A model generated the notes under the pieces. It was given only the letters and a program-made list of their open reading frames with translations, had not been told where the DNA came from and did not search any database. Below are positions 9,601-15,873 of a DNA stretch of 30,708 nucleotides, in pieces. The translations under genes were made by a program, and so were the position numbers. Source of the DNA: an uncultured Acetatifactor sp. (GTDB lineage Bacteria > Bacillota > Clostridia > Lachnospirales > Lachnospiraceae); NCBI GenBank assembly GCA_910589655.1, contig CAJUTJ010000155.1, positions 1 to 30,708 on the forward strand, given 5' to 3'. Position 1 is the first letter of the stretch. Each line of letters starts with the position of its first letter.

Positions 9601-9849
9601 CTATATCGGGAGGGAACATATATTCAAACGCCTGCGGAAGTAGTGGGCAGCTATGTGGAGTTTGACATGGAGCAGCCCGGCATTTTCCGGTTGACGGAGG
9701 AGCAGGATACGGGTAAACTGAAAACAGCCGCAATCGGAGCGGCAGCTGTTCTGGCAGTGCTTCTTTTGATTGTTATTGCGAAGAAGATAGGCAGCAGACG
9801 CTCAGAGAATAGGAAGACAGAGGGTAAAACGACAGAAGACAGAGGGTAA
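6664..9849 (+). CDS. Large GLUG-repeat surface protein with helical insertion and C-terminal anchor
   Basis: The protein has 1061 residues. It has a signal peptide (about 1-34, cleavage after PVSA), then GLUG-type repeats (NxGxI/GGIVG patterns such as GGIVGLN, GGICGSN, GGIAGYS, GGIVGRL, GGIAGQM) up to about 335. A predicted long helical region of about 240 residues follows (about 340-580). GLUG repeats then resume (about 600-770: GGIVGQV, GGVVGKA, GGIAGSS, GGIAGTG). Next comes a beta-rich module (about 797-860) resembling bacterial repeat domains of the InlB-B type, then four 11-residue TGNDTA repeats, and one membrane helix (about 1021-1041) with a short basic tail. No LPXTG motif is visible. 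GGAGGTGA (6650-6657) overlaps the MMPL stop and supports the ATG at 6664. The protein is probably membrane-anchored outside the cell and cotranscribed with MMPL as its partner or passenger; this is inferred from the operon only. Confidence 0.82.
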   Translation: MKHRMQKTNNRFMATVSITLCAAILFASSQPVSAEESSASYREYLSGGTAGTGIVDESRYTVVSVSTEEELAQLAENCGLDIWSGDKYVTLENDIELQEHRNLMIPSFNGIFEGNGHKISNLQIDDPGSAVGLFRYIQADGIVRNLEVTGRVQPQGSQDRAGILAGVNYGSILNCSVYGSVSGDREIGGIVGLNAETGEIRRSQSSAMVTGNHSAGGICGSNRGILNNCKNMGNINIHSTEVSYDLEDLTMENLEDINSTDNTQVHTDTGGIAGYSEGKIYYCSNSGTVGYQHIGYNTGGIVGRLHQGYLQNCSNTGHVMGRKDVGGIAGQMEPFLEIQYLNDKLGEIDRETEKFFDLLEVTHEDLSSYGSEGSALIKDVTDNLRNINSAMEYLTAAGNDLIYIYNQELTGINDDLKRLNTELGDLAESDKENGNTTDHIVVDGSILGSVSGGDITIQLPNDKESYLAALRRFGESAGGHVSNMTGAVNDRSGGVTDNLEIVNREAEAAGNSLSRLASVLEEGTDKNAENVDALIAQAKVLRRSVKELRDDLFRYEGITTEDTSDEAASDGLENPGVPQEEAYYDTSAFQQGKITLCVNQGLVEADTNVGGIVGQVATEYDFDPEEDITVTGAESFHIEQAVKAVIRESRNLGTVIGKKNYVGGVVGKADFGAVISCESYGDVSSTNGNYVGGIAGSSSYCVRSCYSMGNLSGKSYVGGIAGTGCDIFYSYSYPVLEYTGECAGSIAGQLNEDGVLCGNYYVEGNVPGIDSIGYQGGAAPLAYGEFCNMPGVPETFSQFTVRFLAEGQELAVYQCSYGDKLDPALIPRIPEKEGYYGCWPEFDASCITGNLTLEAQYEKWISTLASAWQEDGKAKVLVQGEFLPGNVLETEEVPEGIRLSIVYRPEETTAAVGALTGNDTATEGALTGNDTAAEGDLTGNDTAAGGVLTGNGTTAGGSDGQDFVTVRVLCEEPEKAKVELYREGTYIQTPAEVVGSYVEFDMEQPGIFRLTEEQDTGKLKTAAIGAAAVLAVLLLIVIAKKIGSRRSENRKTEGKTTEDRG
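9391..9522 (+). repeat. Four 33-bp in-frame tandem repeats
   Basis: Units start at 9391, 9424, 9457 and 9490, with a partial fifth to 9534. The peptide unit is A-x-G-x-LTGNDTA-like (11 residues). This is a Thr/Gly/Asp-rich linker between the ordered ectodomain and the membrane helix, a usual place for length-variable stalks. Confidence 0.9.
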
Positions 9850-9878
9850 AACGACAGAAGACAGAGGGTAAAACAGCA
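9813..9878 (+). repeat. Three 22-bp tandem repeats that set the stop of the GLUG gene
   Basis: GAAGACAGAGGGTAAAAC plus four bases recurs at 9813, 9835 and 9857; the last copy differs at its end. Since 22 is not a multiple of three, the second copy is read in a new frame and supplies the TAA at 9847-9849. In the frame of the first copy, the third copy opens into a Lys/Arg-rich stretch (KRQQKKRKKRRK) that is open without a stop into the HAD gene. Confidence 0.9.
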
Positions 9879-10016
9879 GAAGAAAAACGGCAGCAGAAGA
9901 AACGGAAAAAGCGGCGGAAGACAAACAGTAAAACAGAGGGCAAGGTGTTCGGTTCCATGGTCGAAGGAGCGGCCTTAATGGAAATCCCGGGAATCCGGAC
10001 GAGGAGGATCGTTTAT

Positions 10017-10661
10017 ATGATAAAGGCTGTTATTTTTGATATGGACGGCACGCTGATTGACACAGAACGTTATTACCGGGCTTTTTGGCCCAAGGCATTG
10101 GAGGCTTTCGGATACCGCATGACGGATCAACAAGCCCTTGCCATGCGCAGCTTAGGGCGGCCCTTTGCTCCGGCACTGCTGAAGGAATGGTTCGGAGAGG
10201 ATCTGGATTACTGCGCCGTCAGGGAAAAAAGAAAAGAATTGATGGAAGAATGTTTGAGGCAAGAGGGCATCCGGCGAAAGCCGGGAGCCCTTGAACTGCT
10301 TACGGAGCTGAAAGAAAAGAAGATAATTACCGCGGTTGCCACTGCCACGGATCTTCAGCGGACGGAAAAATATTTGAATATAACAGGGCTGCAAGGGTAT
10401 TTTAAAAAGATAATCAGTGCCGTTCAGGTGTCCGAGGGAAAGCCGTCCCCCCAGATCTATCTCTATGCCTGCTCCCAGCTGGGGCTTGCGCCTGAGGAGT
10501 GCATGGCTGTGGAGGATTCTCCCAACGGAGTCATGTCCGCTTATCGGGCGGGGTGTCCGGTGGTGATGGTGCCCGATCAGACGGAACCGGACGAGAAACT
10601 GAAAAAATGCTTGTATGCCAGAGTGGACAGTTTAAGAGAGGTTTGTAAAATATTATATTAA
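10017..10661 (+). CDS. HAD-superfamily phosphatase, beta-phosphoglucomutase-like
   Basis: The protein has 214 residues. HAD motif I is FDMDGTLID with nucleophile D8 and acid/base D10. Motif II Thr lies in VATATD, motif III Lys in EGKPSPQIYL, and motif IV in VEDSPNG. The helical cap between motifs I and II and the DGTLIDTE start place it in subclass IA, with beta-phosphoglucomutase and sugar-phosphate phosphatases. The ATG at 10017 was chosen because the HAD fold starts there and GGAGGA lies about 9 bases upstream. The frame is open further upstream to 9828, which may include a tail lost from the GLUG gene. It should be cytosolic; the substrate is unknown. Confidence 0.85.
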   Translation: MIKAVIFDMDGTLIDTERYYRAFWPKALEAFGYRMTDQQALAMRSLGRPFAPALLKEWFGEDLDYCAVREKRKELMEECLRQEGIRRKPGALELLTELKEKKIITAVATATDLQRTEKYLNITGLQGYFKKIISAVQVSEGKPSPQIYLYACSQLGLAPEECMAVEDSPNGVMSAYRAGCPVVMVPDQTEPDEKLKKCLYARVDSLREVCKILY

Positions 10662-10748
10662 ATATTGCAGCGTGGCCGTGGAATAATTTCAGGCTGTGCT
10701 TGGGCGCCAAGTACACTGACCGTATTACATTTCGCTAAATATCTTTCC

Positions 10749-10831
10749 TGAATTTCCATCTGCAGCGATAGATTTCCTAGACGTAGCCACCGCTACGCCG
10801 TCGGAAATCTGCCTTGCAGACTGAAAATTCA
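10749..10831. repeat. 83-bp nested palindrome in the long gap before mraY
   Basis: Paired arms, from outside in, are TGAATTT/AAATTCA, CTGCA/TGCAG, GATTTCC/GGAAATC and GTAGC/GCTAC. It forms one long interrupted hairpin. It lies in the 566-bp region 10662-11227, which has no gene; the rest of that region holds the terminal-inverted-repeat element and the mraY promoter. No poly-T follows, so it is not a simple terminator. Confidence 0.7.
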
Positions 10832-10895
10832 TTCTGCGCGTCAGTCAACGTTGCCACCGCATCGCCTCCCTCCTCCGCCTTGCCCTGACACAAAT

Positions 10896-11026
10896 TTACT
10901 GTTCACTTGCTGCCGCCGTGAGGTGTTTTCACGCTGTTTCTGCGTGATAAACCCGAGACAGACATGCGCGAAATCGCTGTGTTGCGATTTCTGTGCATAG
11001 GTTGCTGTGAACGAAGTGAACAGTAA
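10896..11026. repeat. 131-bp element with terminal inverted repeats (copy 2)
   Basis: The ends TTACTGTTCACT and AGTGAACAGTAA are exact reverse complements. Compared with the copy at 3628-3737 it carries an extra internal hairpin (CACGC/GCGTG). The shared hairpin is GAAATCGC/GCGATTTC rather than GAAATTGC/GCAATTTC, a T-A to C-G pair exchange. It ends about 30 bases before the mraY promoter. Confidence 0.75.
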
Positions 11027-11056
11027 CGGATCAATAAGCGTGTCCACTGCTTTTGT

Positions 11057-11085
11057 TTGCATCCATGTCTTGTTTATGGTATGAT
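11057..11085 (+). promoter_or_regulatory. Promoter upstream of mraY
   Basis: TTGCAT (11057-11062) and TATGAT (11080-11085) are separated by 17 bases. Transcription would start near 11092, giving a leader of about 135 bases. Confidence 0.55.
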
Positions 11086-11227
11086 GGACTACAATAATGT
11101 TAGAGCGTGCTTGAAAAATGTTTGTGCGTCACATTTTATGGGATGCAAAGCTTGATGCCTTATTGCTTGCAGCGGGGTGTTGGCTTGAGAGTAGAACATT
11201 TTAATTTTAGATGGGATGGGAGAGGCT

Positions 11228-12193
11228 ATGTTACATTTTGTGATTCCGGAAAATTATGGCTCATTGCTGGCGCTGGCCGGTATAATTTTTGCTTTTGCAG
11301 TTACCGTTGCCGCAACGGCGAAGCTGGCGGATATGCTTCCCAAGGACGGCGGGCGGGAGTTTGCCCATGACGGGAAACTGTCTGCGGGAAAGCCAAGAGG
11401 GGCGGGAATTATTTTTGTGCTGGCTTTTGCGGCGGCATCATATCTCTTTGCGCCCATGAAGCCGGAGACGGCAATTTACTTGATTTTAACCATTATCTGT
11501 ATGATCACAGGCTTTCTGGACGACTCTTCCAAGATGCCTTGGGGAGAATACAAAAAGGGATTTCTGGATTTGTGCGTGGCAGCGCTGGTAGCCATGACCT
11601 TCCTGAAATACAATCCTAACACCATTGAGCTGGCGCTGTTCCATGTACAGGTGACTATCCCTCCGGTGTTGTTTGCGGTGCTCATTGTCATCCTTGTGTG
11701 GGGCTCCGTAAATGTGACCAATTGCTCCGACGGGGTGGACGGGCTTTCCGGTACGTTGACTATCATTACGATTATGGCCATTTATGTGATTGACCAGATA
11801 TTGGACAAGGGTCAGGACTTTTCTTTCTTGATTCTGCTGTTTGCGGTCTGCATTCTGGGATATCTCTGGTATAATGCCACACCCAGCCGCCTGATGATGG
11901 GGGACGCGGGATCCCGGGCTATGGGACTGTTTATCAGTATAGCCATTTTGAAGACAGGCTCTCCCTTGCTGTATATTCCTGTGGCATTGGTACTGATTCT
12001 GGACGGAGGTCTGGGGCTGGTTAAGGTTGCTTTACTGCGCTTTTTCAAAATCCGTATTTTAAAGAATACCAGAACACCGCTCCACGACCATGTGCGCAAA
12101 GTCTGGGGCTGGTCCAATACCCAGACGGTATTCCGCTTTGCCATTATCCAGATCATTCTGGCGGTGGCGGTAATATACGGTATCCAAGTATAA
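11228..12193 (+). CDS. mraY: Phospho-N-acetylmuramoyl-pentapeptide transferase (MraY)
   Basis: The protein has 321 residues, close to the usual length of Firmicute MraY. It is a polytopic membrane protein of about ten helices that makes lipid I by transferring phospho-MurNAc-pentapeptide to undecaprenyl phosphate. Visible family motifs are DDSSK (D98-D99), NCSDGVDGLSG and GDAGSRAMG. The C-terminal loop reads TPLHDHVRK where classic MraY has TPLHHHFE, so the middle His is Asp and Phe-Glu is missing. GGGAGAGG precedes the ATG at 11228; an in-frame ATG at 11216 is possible. It stands alone, away from the usual division/cell-wall cluster, between a HAD gene and greA. The altered loop leaves some doubt between MraY proper and an MraY-like polyprenyl-phosphate transferase. 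Confidence 0.82.
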   Translation: MLHFVIPENYGSLLALAGIIFAFAVTVAATAKLADMLPKDGGREFAHDGKLSAGKPRGAGIIFVLAFAAASYLFAPMKPETAIYLILTIICMITGFLDDSSKMPWGEYKKGFLDLCVAALVAMTFLKYNPNTIELALFHVQVTIPPVLFAVLIVILVWGSVNVTNCSDGVDGLSGTLTIITIMAIYVIDQILDKGQDFSFLILLFAVCILGYLWYNATPSRLMMGDAGSRAMGLFISIAILKTGSPLLYIPVALVLILDGGLGLVKVALLRFFKIRILKNTRTPLHDHVRKVWGWSNTQTVFRFAIIQIILAVAVIYGIQV

Positions 12194-12212
12194 TTACTGT
12201 GAAAGTATTGAA

Positions 12213-12301
12213 TCTTGCCTGCGGAAAATGCGCAGTCCGAATAAGCTCTCTTGCTTATTCGGCAAGACAGCCGTGCGTCAAACCGCATGTTCTTACGGTT
12301 T
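12213..12301. repeat. Branched hairpin element between mraY and greA
   Basis: TCTTGCC (12213-12219) pairs with GGCAAGA (12261-12267). Within it are CTGCG/CGCAG and a perfect 10-bp stem CCGAATAAGC/GCTTATTCGG with a 6-base loop. AAACCG/CGGTTT follows at 12280-12301. There is no run of T, so it is not a plain terminator. It would lie in the greA leader if transcription reads through from mraY. Confidence 0.55.
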
Positions 12302-12447
12302 GTGTGCATCTTCACGGTAACCCCCCGGCTTTCATGCAAGACAGGGCAGCCCGTTGCGTGGGGGACTGTAAAAGACCGGAGCTGATTGCTTTTTTGCCGA
12401 TTGCATCGGCGCGTTTGGAATTGTAAAGGGAATGGGGATTAGGTATT

Positions 12448-12951
12448 ATGTATGATGAATTGACACCCGGTGATATTAAGAAAATGGAAGAAGAGATTGA
12501 ATACCGTAAGCTTGTGGTGCGTCCCAAGGCTTTGGAGGATGTGAAAGAGACAAGGGCTCACGGGGATCTCAGTGAGAACTTTGAGTATCACGCGGCGAAG
12601 AAGGTGAAGAATCAGAATGAGAGCAGAATCCGCTATCTGGAGCGGATGATTAAGACGGCGAAGGTGATTTCCGAAGATTCCGCGGAGGATGAAGTGGGAA
12701 TCAACAATACTGTCACCATAGAATTTGTGGATGACGGTACTGTGGAAACTTATAAGATTGTCACCACCGTGAGGGGGAATTCGTTGGAAAATATGATCAG
12801 CAACGAAAGCCCTCTGGGCAAATCACTTCTGGGGAAAAAAGAAGGGGATACTGTCCATGTTCGGGTGAATGATGCGGTAGGGTATGATGTGAAGATTATA
12901 AAAATAGTAAATACGGTTGACGACGGAAGCGATAAGATTAGAAGCTTTTAG
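12448..12951 (+). CDS. greA: Transcription elongation factor GreA/GreB family
   Basis: The protein has 167 residues, near the usual 158. The N-terminal coiled coil carries the signature HGDLSENFEYHAAK (about residues 37-50), whose acidic tip residues enter the RNA polymerase secondary channel and trigger cleavage of backtracked RNA. The C-terminal FKBP-like domain (about 85-160) includes SPLGKSLLGKKEGD. A G-rich site (GGGGATTAGG) precedes the ATG. It is cytosolic. It follows mraY by 254 bases of structured gap and is followed by a repeat fragment, so it may be its own unit. Confidence 0.88.
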   Translation: MYDELTPGDIKKMEEEIEYRKLVVRPKALEDVKETRAHGDLSENFEYHAAKKVKNQNESRIRYLERMIKTAKVISEDSAEDEVGINNTVTIEFVDDGTVETYKIVTTVRGNSLENMISNESPLGKSLLGKKEGDTVHVRVNDAVGYDVKIIKIVNTVDDGSDKIRSF

Positions 12952-12955
12952 CTGC

Positions 12956-12994
12956 TTAGTGTGAGAAGAATTTCTAATTGTCTATGGCAATTTT
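12956..12994 (+). repeat. Fragment of the TTAGTGTGAGAAGAA repeat family
   Basis: TTAGTGTGAGAAGAA, then TTCTAATTG, then CAATTTT closely matches 30568-30607 after tsaE. It begins 5 bases after the greA stop. Confidence 0.6.
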
Positions 12995-13089
12995 CGTTTG
13001 CTGTAAAGTACAGGTATTCTTTTTAAGAAAGGCTGATACCGCAGGAGGCGGCATGGAGGTAAGGTTGAATAAAAATGCGTATTCAACTA

Positions 13090-13123
13090 TTGATTTGAGT
13101 GCGCGCCGCAGCGCGCAGATGGG
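13090..13123 (+). repeat. GCGCGC-hairpin repeat directly before the HAD-CPBP gene
   Basis: TTGATTTGAGT followed by the hairpin GCGCGC-CGCA-GCGCGC and CAGATGGG matches 30532-30563 (GCCCGC-CGAA-GCGGGC) and 30477-30500 (GCCTGC-CAAA-GCGGGC). Stem bases differ but remain paired. The repeat ends 7 bases before the chosen start at 13131 and supplies the only weak Shine-Dalgarno-like bases (GATGGG) there. Confidence 0.7.
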
Positions 13124-13130
13124 TATAAGA

Positions 13131-14633
13131 ATGAAAAAGTATCTATTATTTGACTTGGATGGAACGTTGACGGATCCCAAGACGGGAATCTGTACTTGTG
13201 TGCAGTATGCCCTTTCCTCCATGGGAATCGAGGAGCCTGATTTGGACAAGCTGGAGCCTTTTATCGGGCCTCCCCTGAAAGACAGCTTTATGAAATTCTA
13301 CAATATGTCGGAAGAACAGGCGCAGACGGCTTTGGAAAAGTACAGAGAGCGTTTTCAGGACAAAGGCATTTTTGAAAATAAAATATACCCCGGCATTCCG
13401 GAAATGCTCCAGATTCTCCTGTCTAAGGGAATGTTTCTGGCTGTGGCATCCAGCAAACCCACTGTCTTTGTGGAAAAGATATTGGAGCATTTCAATATTA
13501 AAAGGTTTTTTAAAGTAATTGTGGGAAGCGAGCTGGACGGAACCAGAGTTAACAAGGATGAGATTGTGGAGGAAGCCTTAAAACAGCTCTTCGGAGATCA
13601 GCCCGTGGACAAAAGTCAGGTTTATATGATCGGGGACCGAAGCTTTGATGCGGAGGGGGCGCATAAAGCAGGAGTGGAGAGCGTGGGCGTCACCTACGGC
13701 TATGGCAGTATGGAAGAACTGAAGGAAGCAAAAGCGGATTTTATTGTGCGTTCCGTGGAGGAATTGCAGAAATTTCTGCTGAGAGGGACGGAAGAGCAGA
13801 GAAAGCTGACGCCCTTTCAGAGGGTATGGCAGTTGTTTTTCCCGCTTCTGCTGTTTGTCCTCGTGAAGGCAGTGGGAATCAATATGATGGGAATTGTGCT
13901 GCAGACACTGGGAAATACCATCCCTGTAGGCTCTTTTCTGTTTGTGCATGACGAGACGGGCCAGCTTGTTGCTTTGACGGGAAACGCGGGAACTTTAATG
14001 CAGATTGCGGGTTTCGTGGCAGGCCTTGCGGTCATTTGGAAGATATCAAGGAGTACTTTGAGAAAAGCCGCGGACAGTATGAAGCTGCTGCATATCAAGG
14101 GGGATCCGGCGAAATGTTATCTTTTTGCAGGCTTTGCCACGGTGGGGGCGGTGCTTGGATTTAACCTTTTATTCTCTCTCTCGGGCATTATGGATCATTC
14201 CGAGATGTATCAGGCGGTGGTGGAAGACCAGTACTCCGCAGTGGTTTGGTTTGGACTGTTATGTTATGGTTTTGTGACGCCTTACGCGGAGGAGGTTTTA
14301 TTCCGCGGCATTATTTATAATTGTATGAGGCGGAGCATGAAAGTGAAAACGGCAATCTTTGTCTCTGCCATGATTTTCGGCATGTATCATATGAATGCGG
14401 TACAGGGAATTTATGCCTTTCTGCTGGGCTGCATCATTGCCTATGCCTATGAATATTTCGGAGACTTCCGTATCCCCATAGTGATTCATGTGATTGCCAA
14501 TGTACTGGCTTACTGCCTGACTTATACCAGCCTTGCCGTGTCCGGATTCGTGTGCTGGCCTGTATGTATTCTGTTTTTGGCAGTAATGTCAATCTGTCTG
14601 TTCCTTCTGCACAGGGAGAAAAACATTCTATGA
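13131..14633 (+). CDS. HAD phosphatase fused to CPBP (CAAX-like) membrane protease
   Basis: The protein has 500 residues. Residues 1-217 form a phosphoglycolate-phosphatase-like HAD domain: LFDLDGTLTD (D8, D10), Ser in VASSKPT, Lys in VNKDE, and GDRSFDAEGAHKAG. Residues about 230-500 form a polytopic membrane domain with CPBP/Abi signatures: EEVLFRG (E387-E388, R392), a later FGMYH and HVIAN. CPBP proteins are intramembrane glutamic proteases or peptide-processing enzymes. The HAD domain would face the cytosol. The start at 13131 fits the HAD fold. An alternative in-frame ATG at 13053 has a better AGGAGG, and would add 26 residues encoded partly by the repeat. The next gene overlaps the stop (ATGA), so translational coupling is likely. 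Confidence 0.85.
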   Translation: MKKYLLFDLDGTLTDPKTGICTCVQYALSSMGIEEPDLDKLEPFIGPPLKDSFMKFYNMSEEQAQTALEKYRERFQDKGIFENKIYPGIPEMLQILLSKGMFLAVASSKPTVFVEKILEHFNIKRFFKVIVGSELDGTRVNKDEIVEEALKQLFGDQPVDKSQVYMIGDRSFDAEGAHKAGVESVGVTYGYGSMEELKEAKADFIVRSVEELQKFLLRGTEEQRKLTPFQRVWQLFFPLLLFVLVKAVGINMMGIVLQTLGNTIPVGSFLFVHDETGQLVALTGNAGTLMQIAGFVAGLAVIWKISRSTLRKAADSMKLLHIKGDPAKCYLFAGFATVGAVLGFNLLFSLSGIMDHSEMYQAVVEDQYSAVVWFGLLCYGFVTPYAEEVLFRGIIYNCMRRSMKVKTAIFVSAMIFGMYHMNAVQGIYAFLLGCIIAYAYEYFGDFRIPIVIHVIANVLAYCLTYTSLAVSGFVCWPVCILFLAVMSICLFLLHREKNIL

Positions 14634-15433
14634 GGTTTTCGATTATTGTAGTATGCCTGAATCCGGGGGATAAATTGAACAGGACACTGGACAGTGTCCT
14701 TTCCCAGACCTTTAGTGATTATGAGATTGTGGTGAAGGACGGCGGCAGCAGGGACGGTTCCGTGGAGTCCATGCGTTTGGATGCCAGAATTCGGTTTTAC
14801 AAGGAACAGGACGGCGGCATCTATGAAGCCATGAATCAAGCGGTGTCCCATGTAAAAGGGGATTTCGTGCTGTTTTTGAACTGTGGGGACTTGTTCCCTG
14901 ACGACAGAGTGCTGGAGCGGACTTCTTCCCGTATAGAACGGGAGTCGGAAAACGGTACGGATTTATCTAAGCTGGTGCTCTATGGGGACACTCTGGGGGA
15001 GAAGAACGGAGTGGTGATCGCATCCCCGCCGGAAATCAATGGTTTTACCTGTTACCGCAATATTCCCTGTCACCAGACCTGTTTTTACAGCAGACAGCTC
15101 TGTCTGGATAAGCCTTATAATCCGGCCTTCCGGATTCGGGCAGACTATGACCATTTCCTCTGGTGTTATTATCGGGCGGGGGCAAAGTTTGTGCATATGG
15201 ATTTTGCGGCGGCCTCTTATGAAGGAGGCGGTTACTCGGAGAGCAGGGAGAACCGGAAACGGGACAGAAGGGAGCATGGCCAGATTACCTCCGTCTATAT
15301 GGGAAAAGGAGAGCTTTTTAAATATAAGGCTGTGATGGCCGTAACTTTGGCGCCTCTGCGCAGAGCTATGGCGGAGAGTAGGGTTTTTTCTAAGATGTAT
15401 CACGGATTGAAAAGCTTGGTATATGGAAAATGA
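14630..15433 (+). CDS. Family 2 glycosyltransferase
   Basis: The protein has 267 residues with a GT-A fold. The N-terminus is FSIIVVCLNPGDKLNRTLDS, followed by the nucleotide-binding VKDGGSRDGS and the family signature DGGIYEAMNQAV with LFLNCGDLF. This matches the group that includes WcaE/WcaA-type transferases for exopolysaccharide or glycolipid. The catalytic half is complete. The C-terminus is basic and weakly hydrophobic, perhaps membrane-associated. The ATG overlaps the upstream TGA and AGGGAGAA provides the binding site; the start at 14630 is firm. The acceptor is unknown. Linkage to the HAD-CPBP gene suggests an envelope role, by inference. Confidence 0.85.
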   Translation: MRFSIIVVCLNPGDKLNRTLDSVLSQTFSDYEIVVKDGGSRDGSVESMRLDARIRFYKEQDGGIYEAMNQAVSHVKGDFVLFLNCGDLFPDDRVLERTSSRIERESENGTDLSKLVLYGDTLGEKNGVVIASPPEINGFTCYRNIPCHQTCFYSRQLCLDKPYNPAFRIRADYDHFLWCYYRAGAKFVHMDFAAASYEGGGYSESRENRKRDRREHGQITSVYMGKGELFKYKAVMAVTLAPLRRAMAESRVFSKMYHGLKSLVYGK

Positions 15434-15873
15434 GTTATGGAAGGATTCATTTTCAATGCATGGCAGTAGCTTACTACATCCCAAGGGCAATATATTTCCA
15501 GATCGCTGAACCGATAATCGCCATACCGCTCCTTTATGGTATTATAGTGTTCCATAAAACCGCAATAATCCGGCATTTTTCTGACTTCCGTATCTGTACA
15601 GCCAAAGAATTCATTATAAGGGGCGTCATTTATCGTATATACGTTGAAGTTATTCAGACCCGCAGATATGCTTCTTTGATACTTTGAGACATCCGGTAAG
15701 CACTGCGAATAAAGGCTGTCGCTTGCCTTTAACACTTGTTCGAATAATCTCCTGATGAATTCTGCCATTTCGTCATAATATCCTGAACGATGAGCCTTGT
15801 CCGGTGGCACGTTATATTCATCAATCAGTATGAGAACAGAGAAAATATTAAACGAGTGATTTAACAGGGACAA
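15400..15873 (-). pseudogene. Remnant of AAA-ATPase-like / PD-(D/E)XK family protein
   Basis: On the minus strand the sequence carries the Walker B LILIDEYNVPPDKAHRSGYY and then segments such as GLNNFNVYTINDAPYNEFFG and YCPWDVVSYCHAL. These are recognisable parts of the AAA-ATPase-like family common in many copies in gut Bacteroidetes and Clostridia, whose full proteins have an N-terminal Walker A and a C-terminal nuclease-like domain. Both the Walker A side and the C-terminal domain are missing, and normal family residues have decayed (e.g. the LTGCLRVSKES region). The 3' end overlaps the glycosyltransferase gene by 34 bases. It is a dead fragment of about 450 bases. Confidence 0.7.

Noticed and set aside
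12978..13130. N-terminal extension of the HAD-CPBP protein from 12978
   Set aside because: It is low in protein character, and the HAD fold begins at 13131. Start 13053 is kept only as an alternative.
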